Origin: Humulus lupulus
Taxonomy: Eukaryota; Streptophyta; Magnoliopsida; Rosales; Cannabaceae
Reading direction: 5' to 3'
DNA: 64,000 nt
Assembly (NCBI RefSeq): GCF_963169125.1
Contig: NC_084794.1
Span: 112,382,358-112,446,357 of the forward strand
Positions 1-10,212 of the stretch are shown in pieces; position 1 is the stretch's first letter; the number at the start of each line of letters is the position of its first letter. The position numbers were made by a program, and so were the translations under genes. Under the pieces are notes generated by a model. The model was not told the origin of the DNA. It did no database searches and was given only the letters and a program-made list of their open reading frames with translations.

Positions 1-783
1 GGTTCAGATCACTTCCAGGACTTGTCAACCAGACCCAAAGGGATATCATAGAATGTGAGAATTTTGTCTTCCAGACAAGTGCACAAAGGATGATGAATTG
101 AAGGATGGAACAAGTTTCATGCATGGTTTACTTTTGTGTATCTTGTAATATTTTTGTTTTTCATTTTTGAAGTAAAAAATGTTCAAGAAACTTTATTATG
201 TTATGCTTTCAAACTTAAGTTAGAACTAAGATCTCATGAAATAGACACATTCATAGTTTGAATTAGTTATTGTTTAATGTCATACTTATGGTTTATCAAT
301 ATATTGAGAATTACATTTTATGATTAATTTTGATTTTTTTTTTATCGAAATACAATAATGAAAATCTTTTAATTAAAAAAAAAAACTTATAAGTACTCTT
401 ATCACAATAAAAAACCTTAATATGTTATGATTTAGAAACATATTATAAGCGTAACAAATTGTTATGATTTATATAATATAACAAACTAAAAATGTTATCA
501 AAATAATCAAATGTAACAGTTGAAAAGTGTTATGCAAAAAGTATAATATTAAACTTCAAATTTATAACCAAATACTATAACTAAATGTTATTATTTGAAT
601 ATTATAGCAACTAAAAATGTGTTATTGAATAGTTTAAGATAACATCGAACATAACATTCGAATACTGTTATAGAAAAGATAGGATTTTTAATAACAGGGG
701 CTACGTTAGCATTTTCAGAAGCGTTATCAATACTCCCGGTTAGCAGTTTTTAAGTGCTATGAATACTGTTTTTTCTTGTAGTG
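1..783. mobile_element. CACTA (En/Spm-like) transposon, terminal segment
   Basis: The segment ends at 783 with TTTTTTCTTGTAGTG. Its reverse complement begins CACTACAAGAAAA, the conserved terminus of plant CACTA DNA transposons. The roughly 600 bp inside this end are AT-rich and carry many short subterminal words of the type GTTATGA, ATAACA and TGTTAT in both orientations, as expected for transposase-binding subterminal repeats. Bases 3-113 contain a short open frame ending in TGA that might be the tail of an element ORF, but I do not recognise it. The other end lies outside the window, so size, autonomy and target duplication cannot be judged; the three bases after the terminus are CTT. Confidence 0.75.
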
Positions 784-899
784 CTTGGGCCGTAGCCCTT
801 GGTTACTCCTACACCAAGCGGGCTTGGGTTGGGCGAACGCCCAACCCATGGGCCAGGATCATCGTCCCGAGCCCACGACAGGAAATGGGGATAACATTA
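784..899. other. GC-richer remnant between CACTA end and AT-rich repeats
   Basis: A short stretch with words such as GGGCTTGGG and CCCAACCCATGGG, clearly richer in GC than its surroundings. It has no ORF and no recognisable terminal structure. It is probably a fragment of another repeat. Confidence 0.3.
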
Positions 900-1592
900 T
901 ATAAAAGAGAGCACTAAGGAAATGAAGTGACACTCTAAAATTGTTCTAAATCATTCTATCTATTTACTTATTTTTTTATATTTTTATTCTACTTTTCTAT
1001 ATTAGTTTCTAAATATCTATCTTTATATATTAAAATGTCTATCTATATATAGTAATAGACATATATATATATATATATATATGATGTGACATTTTAAAAT
1101 TGCTTTAAATCACTCTTTCTATTTTTTTTCTCATTTTTTATTCAACATTTCTAAAAAAATATATTATTCTACTTTTCTATTTTAATCTTATTTTAATTTC
1201 TAAATATCTTTATATATATAATAAGAGTAATGATATGTGCACCTAAAATATACACTCAAACATTATACACAGTGATGTGGCAGTTTAACCCAACCAATCA
1301 CATTTATTAAAATTGGGACCCACTGTTTTAAAAAGCAGTGACACGTCACTGTGTGTAATGTTTGGGTGCATATTTTTGGTGCATATATTATTACTCATAT
1401 AATAATAGACATATATAAATATATATTTGAATTTACTTGAACATAAAAGTACAACACAATTATATAAAAGAAGATAAATTCTGATCCATTATATTTTAAT
1501 CAAATATAATTTTTGAAAATTCAATATTAACTCTTTGTTCAACAAGTTTTCAAAATAAAGGGTCCAAATAAATAATCAACCAATATATATAT
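900..1592 (+). repeat. Helitron-like AT-rich repeat, copy A (incomplete)
   Basis: It begins with a TATAAAAGAGAG...GTGACACTCTAAAATTG block that recurs near 1080, 1605, 9290, 25210, 25570, 25655 and 25810. Its middle (about 1440-1575) matches 9476-9610: both have AAAGTACAACACAATTATAT followed by a TCAATATTAACTCTTTGTT-like word. No CTAG-type 3' end is present, so this is an incomplete copy of the family whose fuller copy runs to 10212. A (TA)n run lies at about 1060-1081. There are no coding features. Confidence 0.5.
1225..1396. mobile_element. 172-bp MITE with 9-bp target duplication (Mutator-type)
   Basis: The element starts GAGTAATGATATGTGCACC and ends GGTGCATATATTATTACTC, imperfect terminal inverted repeats that continue inward through GTATAATGTTTG-like and CACTGTG words. 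It is flanked on both sides by the 9-mer ATATAATAA (1216-1224 and 1397-1405). A 9-bp duplication is diagnostic of the Mutator superfamily. There is no coding capacity, so it would depend on a MULE transposase in trans. It sits inside Helitron-like copy A. Confidence 0.8.
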
Positions 1593-1765
1593 ATCTATAT
1601 ATCTATATAAAAGAGAGTACCAAAGAGATGATGTGTCACTCTAAAATTGCTCTAAATCACTCAATCTATTTTCTTATGTTTTTTTCTAAAAAAATGTATT
1701 TTTATTCTACTTTTCTATTTTATTTTATTTTAGTTTCTAAATATTTATCTATAGATAATAATAAG

Positions 1766-2919
1766 TGTTGACTGCGTTTTTAGCCAACGACGTGAGAACG
1801 TCAAATACGACGAACCTTCAAGAGAATGTAAACGACAACAGACGGTATAAACAAGAAAAGTAAATAACACACAGGATTTTTATAGTGGTTCAGCCCCGAT
1901 TGTCGGTAATAGCCTAATCCACTTAGAGTTGTGATTTATAAATCTATACTCAAGATCAGATGGACTATGCCAACTGAGTTTCTTCAGTATAAATTGTGAA
2001 AATACAAGAATTCTCTCTAACTTCAGCACTTTCTCTCTCTAGAATAGACAGTCCCAAATTTCTCTCTCTAGAAAGAAGAAGCAGAAGAAGAGCCCCTCTC
2101 TCATCCCATAAGCTCTCTATTTATAGGCCTGGGATCCTCAATTGATATCCCCTTATAATAGGGATATTTTATTATATTTATTACATTTATATTACAAATA
2201 AACATTCAAAATTTGAAATGTAACAAACTCCCCATTTGTGGGAAGAATGAGAGATTCCCGCGCATGTTGTTGAAGTTGTGTCTGACTTAGTCTCCTCTAG
2301 CTAGTTGGTCCACCTCCTACTCACTACCCATGCAAGTGCTGGTTGAACATGCATGGTGGTAGGATATGCATGGTGGTAGGTTGAACGTGCATGGTGGTAG
2401 GAGATGCACTTCTCTCCTCTAACATGCACTCTCCTCTAGCATGCCATGTTCCTCCTTGAACCAATCTCCTTGGCTTCTCCTCGGACCAAGGTGGTCCGAG
2501 GCAACCTCCTTGGCACCTCACCTTGGACAACATTGAGGGAACCTCACCTTGGACAACATTGAGGGAACCTCACCTTGGACAATATTGAGGCAACCTCACC
2601 TTGGACAACATTGAGGCAACCTCACCTTGGACAACATTGAGGCAACCTTCTTTAGCATCTCCCAAACATGTCCGATCGAACATTGTATAGACTTTCCTTA
2701 TGAAAGTCTAAGTCTCCATTCTCTTGCATGAGACTCCTCCTCCTTAGCTATTTACCTTGGACACGTTCGAGCCAACACTTAGAAAACCTTGGGAGGCTTG
2801 CCTCCTACACACCCTTGGGGTCTCCTAGGACCACTCCCCTTAGCTCTCCTAGGAGGCACTCTCCTAGATGCATTCTCCTTAGCCTCCTAGGATGCATTCT
2901 CCAATTTTTGGGTATAACA
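1766..2919 (-). repeat. Element 1, 3' LTR in transcript sense (1154 bp)
   Basis: It is near-identical to 8097-9277. It contains five 26-bp tandem units at 2515-2644 (core ACCTTGGACAACATTGAGG) and, on the minus strand, a TATAAATAG box at about 2117-2125. A 69-aa ORF (2324-2533, minus) recurs in the other LTR only because the LTR is duplicated; I do not call it a gene. Confidence 0.93.
2515..2644. repeat. 26-bp tandem repeat x5 in element 1 left LTR
   Basis: Five head-to-tail 26-bp units starting at 2515, 2541, 2567, 2593 and 2619, differing at one or two positions (GGGA versus GGCA ending; one ATATT for ACATT). The same array lies at 8846-8975 in the other LTR. In transcript sense it is in U3, upstream of the TATA box, where repeated blocks often act as enhancer-like promoter modules. 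Confidence 0.9.
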
Positions 2920-2932
2920 TTTGCCCCCCAAG
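2920..2932 (-). promoter_or_regulatory. Element 1 polypurine tract
   Basis: On the minus strand this reads CTTGGGGGGCAAA immediately before the LTR start TGTTATACC. It is the expected plus-strand DNA primer site. Element 2 has nearly the same tract, CTTGGGGGCAAA, before its 3' LTR at 24556. Confidence 0.85.
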
Positions 2933-5866
2933 TTTATTATACGATTTCCCTCGTATGATAAACTTTTCTTCTAGCAAAATGCTCTCGAGGTCATCCCAAA
3001 GCTCCTATCCGGTTGATAACTTTCACGTAAACTCCCATGACAGAACTTGTCTCGAACTTGCCTTGTGATTTCTTCAAACTCTATTTTCTTGATGTAATGA
3101 AAACATAAGCTCCCTTTGTATATGTTGCAAAATCATCATGGTATAGAGATACGTCGTTGAATATCCTCGATTTGGTTGCGCTAGGATTTGGTTGCGGACC
3201 ATGGGTGAGCTTCTTGTCTTCTCCTCCGAGGCAATTTCTTGGCTTCTCAGACTAGGGTCTGATCGGGCATATTTTTGCATTCTCCTCGGACCAAGGTGGT
3301 CCGAGCCACACATCTTGGAAGTTCACCTCGGACATGTCCGAGCCAAACGCACTAGGCTCCTCCAACTATGTCCGATCGGAGCTTTCATGATATGGTCCGA
3401 TCGGAGCTTTCATGATATGGTCCGATCGGAGCTTCCATGGCCTTTCCTCGATCTAAAATCTAAGCCAATGACTTGGCTTTCTCCTCGGACACTGTCCGAT
3501 CGAAGCTTGTGTGGCCTCTCCTTGGCCAAAATCTAGGTCCAATCTCTTGGCATCTTCAACCATGCCCAATCGGAAGAACACTCTTCTTGGCATCTCAGAT
3601 CATGTCCGATCGGACATTGCATACCCTTGGCCAAAAACTAAGTTCATCTTTTGGGTATGCATGGGACTTCTCCTTGGACTTGGTCCGAGCCAACCATCTT
3701 GGAACGGATGCACGGTCTCCTCAGACTGAGCTTTCATGACATTGTCCGATCGGACACATGCATTAGGCTCCTTGGATATGCTCGGCCTACACCATGCAAA
3801 ACAGGGTCTCCTTGGATGTGATCCGATCGAATGCAGGCACTCTCCTCGGGTATGGGTCCAAGGCAATCACCTTGGCTCTCCTCGGACATGTCCCAGCTAC
3901 ATATTTTTGGAAGTTCAAACTAAGGTCCGATCGGACACTTCTTGGCTCCTCCAATCATGTCCGATCGGATGCATATACTCTTAGACACAAGGCAGGCATG
4001 CATTGGACCTCTCCTTGGATTTGGTCCGAGCCAATCTTCTTGGAAGCTCACCAAGCTAAGGTCCGATCGGACCCTTGGCACACATGCATGGCCTTCTCCT
4101 CGAGCATAATCCGATCGAAGCTTTCATGACCTTTCCTTGAACCAAAGTCCAAGCCAATGACTTGGCTCCTCCTTGGACATGGTCCGAGCGAAGCTTTTGG
4201 CTCCTCCAACTAAGGTCTGATCGGTCACTTCGTGGCCTCTCTTTGGCCAAGGTCCAAGTCTATCTCTTGGTCGAATGTAGCACCTTAGGCACACTTCTTG
4301 TCCGATCGGACACTTCTTTTCTTATGGTGCCAAAGACCTAGGTCCGACTGGATACTTCTTGTTTCCTCTTGGTCGGATGTAGCACCTTAGGCACCAATAT
4401 TTCTAGCCTAGATCCTTGGACGTAGGTGAGATGCTCCTTGGATCAACATGCATCCGATCAGCCATCTCAAAGTATGCTTGGACACCAAATTTTTCAAACA
4501 CTTTAAGCACCTGTATTGATCGTGAGCATGGACAAACAGGCATAAGCTGTGTTAACATGAATGCAATGCAATGCAATGCATGGAACAGTAGCCAGCCTTC
4601 TAAGCATGCACATCCGATCGGACATAGGCAGCATCACCATTTGGACGCTTCTCCTTAGACACACCTTTCGGACCAAACATGGTATACTCCATGCTATAAT
4701 TTTTCCAAACATTTCACCTTTAGGCACTCTTAGGACCTTTTAAGAAAGACCATCGAAGCACCTTTGTTCGAGCCTCCCAAAATTATTTTGAGAGATTGAT
4801 TTTTCTCAATAAATCTTGGTGAAAACTTGACTTCTCCTCCCAAGGAGAAATTTTCACCATGTAGCATTTATTTTGCACGTATTTGTTTGATTCACTCCAG
4901 GGAAGTCGATTGGTGATACATGCTTAGCCTACCAGGGAAGTTGTATCTGCTCTCCTGAGCAAGAAAACTTTGCACCTGGTGAGCTAAACTTGTAGCTGTT
5001 GGCATTTAGACTTTACTTCTCCTTGTTAACTTAAAACATTCTAAGTCTCCTCTAGACTTAAAAAGTTATAAGTTTTTTGTGAAGAGTAAAGTCACTCTGG
5101 TGTATGCCTTAGATTTTCGCATGAGTACTTAGTTTTCTAACTTAGAAATTCTAGACATTTCATAAGTCCGTGCGAAGTATACTTTCTCACACTCTTATTG
5201 CTCTAACATTTTATGAGCATGATGTTTATGGTCACACGAATATCTGCTCCTAACTTGAGATTTTTAAAAAATTCCAAGTTACTTAAGCTTTGCCAAGCAA
5301 GTTAGCTTAATGGCCTTTTTGGACTTCGAAAATTTACAAGTCAGCCTAAAAACAGATATATTACCTCGTGCTCTTATTGCCTGTGTTAAGTTATATACCA
5401 ACATACCCCATGTGCCCCCCAGGTGGTTGGAGGTTGAAAGATCCTTAGTCACTTGCTACCTGACTGAATCTGTTCGAGCAGTTAACTACTCGTGAAACAC
5501 ATAGAATATATGGAAAATACTCAAGCAGTTGAACACTGCTTGAACATATCGACCAGTTGAACACTGCTCGGATAATTAACACACATGCATATTTGTAGCA
5601 AGAATCGACCACGCTGCGCGTAGTCTCTTTTATTACTCGTAAATTAAAAATGACAAAACATGTCTAACAACGAGTCTTAAACAACCAAAATTGTTCAAAA
5701 TAAAATGACTGGTTAGCAAATAACCAGTTCATACACCAAACTTAAATAACAAGTCTAAAAAACTCGAAACCAAGCTACCACTCTGAAAGCGGTATTTAAA
5801 AATAATATCTCCTTCGACGCTCTATGTGCACGCCACTCCAACGATTCCTGCTCCTAGCACTCCTCC
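2933..5866 (-). other. Element 1 non-coding interior between gag and 3' LTR
   Basis: About 2.9 kb replace pol. The part at about 2950-4720 is a diverged repeat field made of words such as CTTGGCTCCTCC, TTGGTCCGAGCCAA and TCCGATCGGA. The part at 4720-5866 is AT-rich with no repeats that I recognise. Several 60-114-aa ORFs lie here on the plus strand (for example 3192-3536 and 3794-4129), but they overlap one another in different frames, track the repeats and show no protein family, so I do not call them genes. Confidence 0.7.
3371..4622. repeat. Array of TCCGATCGGA palindromes in element 1
   Basis: Ten exact copies of the 10-bp palindrome TCCGATCGGA start at 3371, 3396, 3421, 3605, 3745, 3926, 3960, 4062, 4301 and 4613, with about eight one- or two-mismatch versions between 2668 and 4450. 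The first three are spaced exactly 25 bp apart as a short tandem array (GCTTTCATGATATGG between them); the rest are irregular. The motif is absent from the gag region and appears in the LTR only in degenerate form (TCCGATCGAA near 2670 and 9003). Function is unknown. Confidence 0.85.
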
Positions 5867-8041
5867 TCAGCATACTCCTCCTCTTGCTTCGTTGCTCTCC
5901 TCAGCTAAGGGTGGACCTCCACATATAGTGTCTACGGTGAAGTCCACGGGTCCAGGCTGCAAGGGTGGACATTTTTGTCGCTTGAATCCGGAGTTGCTTC
6001 TACCTCCTTCTCCTTGGGGTGTCTCTGCTCGGTACTTCTTCAACTTGCCCGACCGGAGAAGAAATTCTATCTCATCCTTGAGGTGGTTGCATTCATTTGT
6101 GTCGTGACCATAATCTTCATGGAAGCGACAATACTTGTTCATGTCTCTCTTCCTCATCTCTCTCCTGATGGGTGGAGGCTTCTTGTAAGGAACCTCCTCT
6201 TGACTAGCAAGATATATCTCTGCTCTATTGGTTGAGAGAGTGGTGTAGTTGGTGAATTGAGGCTCATACTTGGTTGGCTTCTCACTTGAATCCACCTTTG
6301 CCTTCTTTTCTTCATGGTGGTCAGACCCATTACTTCTACGTTTCTTTCCACCATCACTAGGAGAGTCACTTGGTCTACTTGGGTTGTTTATGCCATTCTC
6401 CCCTTTCTCTATCGCATCATCCAAATTCATATATTTTTCTGCCCGGTCAAGAAATTGTTGAAGTGTTGAGATTGGATGGCGATGGATGCTGTCCCATAGA
6501 GGACTCCGATAAATTATCCCAGCAGATATGGCAACCATCTTCCCTTCGTCTCCTACAGCAGTTGCTCTATTGGCTTCTCTCATGAACCTCTGTATATAGC
6601 TCTTTAGAGACTCATCTTTTCTTTGTTTGATATCTGCCAAGTCGTTGGCATAAACTGGTGGAGTCCGGGCAGTGCTAAATTGTCTACAAAACTCCTTCCT
6701 GAATGACTCCCAAGAGGTAATGGAGTTTGGTTTAAACCTCCAATACCACTCTTGGGCAGTGTCCGTCAAGGTGGTGGGGAAGACTCTACACCGATAGTCA
6801 TCACTCACTCCGAGTAGTTCCATCTGGTCCTCAAACTTTCCAACATGTCTTATCGGGTCTACCTTTTCGGTATAAATTGGCAGTACCGGTGCTTTGTACT
6901 TTGCTGGTGGTTGGGCTGCTCTTATTCGAGCAGAGAACGGGCTGCCACTCCGGTAGTCTATCGGATCTATCTCGGAAGGTCGCTTCGACAAAACTTGCAC
7001 TGCAGCTGCTAGCATGTCAAGCTGGGCTTGGATAGCTGGTGCAACTGATGAGGTTCCAAGGTTTTGACCGCCTGGTCGGGCATTAGCATCTGGGGCGTCA
7101 CCGTCAAGTATTTCTACTTGACTGGTAGGACGGTCCAGATTTTGCCCTTCGACCAGGACGGTCCTCCTCTTGTTGGTGATAACGTCCCTTAGATCCTTCT
7201 GAGAAGCATGCTCTCCTACCCGATCGAACACCGTACTCTTCGATTTCCCAGCGGGCTTACTACATGGGACTTCCTCTCTCCTGCTACGCCGCTGGTCGGG
7301 GTGCAATGGAGGCTTCTTAGCGTGCTCTGGGCAGTTTTCTCCTCCTTGTGGGTTGTGGTCCTCCTTTTCCTTGGATTGGCTGGTTGGATGACTATCAGCC
7401 TCATCCCCACCATGCCCATCTTTGAACTGAGAGGTCCTCTTCTCTCTAGGAGCTTTATTTTGCTCCTTCCCAGGTGGAGTCTTTTTACTGCCCGATCGGT
7501 GACTTCTGGAGGGGGTTCTAGAGTGCTCCCCTTGGGTTGAGGTAGTGTGCGATCGAACTCCATCTCCCTCACTAGGTGGGTTATTACCACCCCTCCTTGG
7601 TCTATCATTACTCCTACCACCAGCTTCTGTGGTCCTTGCTCCTGGAGTGGTTGCCCCTCGTGCTGTAGCTTGGGCATTGGCCTGGGCCAACTTGGTAGCT
7701 GCCTCCAAAGCAAACGCTGCTTCACGATGTTTCTGGTTGACCTCCTCCTGTTGTTGTCTGAGCTCCTCACTTCTGGCCTCCATATCGTGTTTTTGCTGCT
7801 CTAAGGCAGCTCTCTGCCTGGCCATCTCTTCAGCAAACGCCTCTTGCCTAGCGTGGAATCGTGCCATCTCCTCCTGGAAGGCCCCCATGGTCTCTTGGAG
7901 CTCTTCGACTCCTGGAGTCACGTCCTCAAGCATGACTCTAGGCTCATTCTCATGATATTGTGGGCAAGGACCTTCAGATCTAGCAGGTTCTTTAGAGGAG
8001 TTTGTCCTCTTGGAAGCAGCAGTGGTGTTCTTAGGCGCCAT
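5867..8041 (-). CDS. Gag polyprotein of element 1 (intact, 724 aa)
   Basis: An uninterrupted ORF starting 55 bases inside the 5' LTR, so the first ATG after the primer region is the start. Residues about 45-125 are a Glu/Gln-rich coiled coil (EELQETMGAFQEEMARF and on). About 130-300 are low-complexity, charged and probably disordered. About 390-570 form the retrotransposon Gag/capsid domain with the conserved TDTAQEWYWRF and YIQRFMREA motifs. About 640-680 carry an atypical zinc-finger-like YCRFHEDYGHDTNEC motif typical of Tat-lineage Gag. The frame ends about where protease would begin in a full-length relative. The homologous region of element 2 (11803-13890) is decayed. It would form the cytoplasmic particle that packages element RNA; full coding integrity fits the very young LTRs. 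Confidence 0.92.
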   Translation of the reverse strand: MAPKNTTAASKRTNSSKEPARSEGPCPQYHENEPRVMLEDVTPGVEELQETMGAFQEEMARFHARQEAFAEEMARQRAALEQQKHDMEARSEELRQQQEEVNQKHREAAFALEAATKLAQANAQATARGATTPGARTTEAGGRSNDRPRRGGNNPPSEGDGVRSHTTSTQGEHSRTPSRSHRSGSKKTPPGKEQNKAPREKRTSQFKDGHGGDEADSHPTSQSKEKEDHNPQGGENCPEHAKKPPLHPDQRRSRREEVPCSKPAGKSKSTVFDRVGEHASQKDLRDVITNKRRTVLVEGQNLDRPTSQVEILDGDAPDANARPGGQNLGTSSVAPAIQAQLDMLAAAVQVLSKRPSEIDPIDYRSGSPFSARIRAAQPPAKYKAPVLPIYTEKVDPIRHVGKFEDQMELLGVSDDYRCRVFPTTLTDTAQEWYWRFKPNSITSWESFRKEFCRQFSTARTPPVYANDLADIKQRKDESLKSYIQRFMREANRATAVGDEGKMVAISAGIIYRSPLWDSIHRHPISTLQQFLDRAEKYMNLDDAIEKGENGINNPSRPSDSPSDGGKKRRSNGSDHHEEKKAKVDSSEKPTKYEPQFTNYTTLSTNRAEIYLASQEEVPYKKPPPIRREMRKRDMNKYCRFHEDYGHDTNECNHLKDEIEFLLRSGKLKKYRAETPQGEGGRSNSGFKRQKCPPLQPGPVDFTVDTICGGPPLAEESNEARGGVC

Positions 8042-8073
8042 CTTGCTTTAGGGACCGTCTGTTCTTCTCTTCA

Positions 8074-8096
8074 GGCTCTCAATGAAAGCACCAAAA
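8074..8096 (-). promoter_or_regulatory. Element 1 primer-binding region
   Basis: Directly inside the 5' LTR the minus strand reads TTTTGGTGCTTTCATTGAGA. The same site in element 2 (11753 onward) reads TTATGGTGTTTTCATTGAGA. The TGGTG start would pair with a tRNA ending CACCA, but I cannot identify the tRNA from the sequence. Conservation between the two elements supports a primer or packaging role. Confidence 0.6.
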
Positions 8097-8447
8097 TGTT
8101 GACTGCGTTTTTAGCCAATGACGTGAGAACGTCAAATACGACGAACCTTCAAGAGAATGTAAACGACAACAGACGGTATAAACAAGAAAAGTAAATAACA
8201 CACAGGATTTTTATAGTGGTTCAGCCCCGATTGTCGGTAATAGCCTAATCCACTTAGAGTTGTGATTTATAAATCTATACTCAAGATCAGATGGACTATG
8301 CCAACTGAGTTTCTTCAGTATAAATTGTGAAAATACAAGAATTCTCTCTAACTTCAGCACTTTCTCTCTCTAGAATAGACAGTCCCAATTTTCTCTCTCT
8401 AGAAAGAAGAAGCAGAAGAAGAGCCCCTCTCTCATCCCATAAGCTCT

Positions 8448-8456
8448 CTATTTATA
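8448..8456 (-). promoter_or_regulatory. TATA box of element 1 LTR promoter
   Basis: On the minus strand this reads TATAAATAG in a GGCCTATAAATAGAGAG context. Transcription would start about 30 bp further along (near 8420), leaving roughly 320 bp of R-U5 before gag. The same box is at 2117-2125 in the other LTR. Confidence 0.7.
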
Positions 8457-8845
8457 GGCCTGGGATCCTCAATTGATATCCCCTTATAATAGGGATATTT
8501 TATTATATTTATTACATTTATATTACAAATAAACATTCAAAATTTGAAATGTAACAAACTCCCCATTTGTGGGAAGAATGAGAGATTCCCGCGCATGTTG
8601 TTGAAGTTGTGTCTGACTTAGTCTCCTCTAGCTAGTTGGTCCACCTCCTACTCACTACCCATGCAAGTGCTGGTTGAACATGCATGGTGGTAGGATATGC
8701 ATGGTGGTAGGTTGAACGTGCATGGTGGTAGGAGATGCACTTCTCTCCTCTAACATGCACTCTCCTCTAGCATGCCATGTTCCTCCTTGAACCAATCTCC
8801 TTGGCTTCTCCTCGGACCAAGGTGGTCCGAGGCAACCTCCTTGGC

Positions 8846-8975
8846 ACCTCACCTTGGACAACATTGAGGGAACCTCACCTTGGACAACATTGAGGGAACC
8901 TCACCTTGGACAATATTGAGGCAACCTCACCTTGGACAACATTGAGGCAACCTCACCTTGGACAACATTGAGGCA
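8846..8975. repeat. 26-bp tandem repeat x5 in element 1 right LTR
   Basis: The LTR twin of 2515-2644, with the same five units in the same order. Confidence 0.9.
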
Positions 8976-10212
8976 ACCTTCTTTAGCATCTCCCAAACAT
9001 GTCCGATCGAACATTGTATAGACTTTCCTTATGAAAGTCTAAGTCTCCATTCTCTTGCATGAGACTCCTCCTCCTTAGCTATTTACCTTGGACACGTTCG
9101 AGCCAACACTTAGAAAACCTTGGGAGGCTTGCCTCCTACACACCCTTGGGGTCTCCTAGGACCACATCCTCCTTGGGGTCTCCTAGGACCACTCCCCTTA
9201 GCTCTCCTAGGAGGCACTCTCCTAGATGCATTCTCCTTAGCCTCCTAGGATGCATTCTCCAATTTTTGGGTATAACAATAAGCATATATATTATGTGACA
9301 CTCTAAAATTTCTCTAAAACAATCTATCTATTTTCTTATTTTTTCTCATTTTTTTATTCAACATTTCTAAAAGAATATATATTTTTATTCTACTTTTCAA
9401 ATTTTTTTATTTTAGTTTTGAAATATCTATCTATATATAATAATAGACATATATAAATATATATTTAAAATTACTTCAAAACAAAAGTACAACACAATTA
9501 TATAAAAGAAAATATATTCTAATCCATTCTATTTTATTCAAATATTATTTCCGAAAATTTAATACTAACTCTTTGTTAGAAAAAATTAATCTTTTTTTTA
9601 TTATTTTAAAAATAAAGGGTCCCAATAAGTAATGGACCCAAATATATGTGATTAAAATAATATATCTATTTGTAACGTTTCGACAAAACACGAGGTGCAA
9701 AAATTAATTTTTTAAAATAAATGGTCTAAACATGTAATCGAATATATAAAACACGAGGTCCAAAATTTTGATTTTTTAAAATAAGTGATTTAAACAACCA
9801 AATACATGTGGTTCAAATAATCTATTTATATATACAATTTTTTAAGGTTTTAACAAAACATGAGATCCAAAAGTTAATTTTTTTAAAAATAAATGGTCCA
9901 AACGGGTGATCGGCTATAATGGAAGGCTCAAAATAGTGTGAACCCTTACACAAAAAATATATTATATATAATTTATTTTTATAAATAATTTTTAACCTTT
10001 TGAATATATACATGGTCCAAATCTTAATTTTTATAAATAAAATGTCAAAACGAGTAATTGGTTGAAATAGAGTGTTCAAATAATCGATCTATATATTCTT
10101 TTTTTACCTTTTGACAAAACACGAGGTTTAAAAGTTTATTTTTATAAATAAAAGATAATTTTCCAAAATATCCATTACAAAAGATTGCGCGAAACGCAGT
10201 TATATTTTCTAG

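Larger units (their letters stand above)
1766..9277 (-). mobile_element. Element 1: young gag-only Tat-related LTR retrotransposon
   Basis: A complete LTR retrotransposon of 7512 bp, transcribed on the minus strand. LTRs at 1766-2919 and 8097-9277 begin TGTTGACTGCG and end GGGTATAACA on the plus strand. The target duplication is ATAAG at 1761-1765 and 9278-9282, a perfect match. By eye the LTRs differ by two substitutions and one 27-bp tandem duplication, so insertion was very recent. The interior holds one intact Gag ORF (5867-8041) followed by about 2.9 kb of non-coding sequence. No protease, RT, RNase H or integrase motif is present on either strand. This is the layout of non-autonomous gag-only elements described in plants (TR-GAG type). 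It must use pol functions from a relative such as the family of element 2. Confidence 0.9.
8097..9277 (-). repeat. Element 1, 5' LTR in transcript sense (1181 bp)
   Basis: This LTR drives the minus-strand transcript. It differs from the other LTR by a C/T change near 8119, an A/T change near 8388, and a 27-bp tandem duplication (CCTTGGGGTCTCCTAGGACC repeated at 9144 and 9171). It ends with TATAACA followed by the ATAAG target duplication. Confidence 0.93.
1593..10212 (+). mobile_element. Probable non-autonomous Helitron, split by LTR element 1
   Basis: The repeat occupies 1593-1765 and resumes at 9283. The 3' end near 10185-10212 has a short hairpin (TGCG-CGAAA-CGCA) followed about 12 nt later by CTAG and a T, the arrangement of a Helitron 3' terminus (hairpin then CTRR, inserted before T). 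The putative 5' end is a TCTATATA-type start after A, near 1593; this end is uncertain because the family begins with low-complexity TA sequence. Without the inserted element the unit is about 1.1 kb and has no Rep/helicase ORF. Bases 9600-10150 hold three or four diverged direct repeats with words like GGTCCAAAA(G)TTAATTTTT and CGGGTGATCGGC. Confidence 0.5.

Noticed and set aside
2324..2533. 69-aa ORF found identically at 8655-8864
   Set aside because: Its duplication follows from the two LTRs, and it reads through a tandem-repeat region. No family resemblance.
2515..2644. CRISPR-like array
   Set aside because: The 26-bp units are directly tandem without spacers, inside an LTR of a plant element.
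3192..4129. Overlapping plus-strand ORFs of 72-114 aa with RSDR-type repeats
   Set aside because: They arise from the TCCGATCGGA/TTGGTCCGAG repeat field in several frames at once, with no consistent start or domain.
4558..4580. ATGCA microsatellite as a functional site
   Set aside because: Only about four units in non-coding element sequence. Ordinary simple repeat.
7208..7955. ORFs of 110-184 aa overlapping gag of element 1 in other frames
   Set aside because: Shadows of the intact Gag frame. Composition follows the Gag codons.
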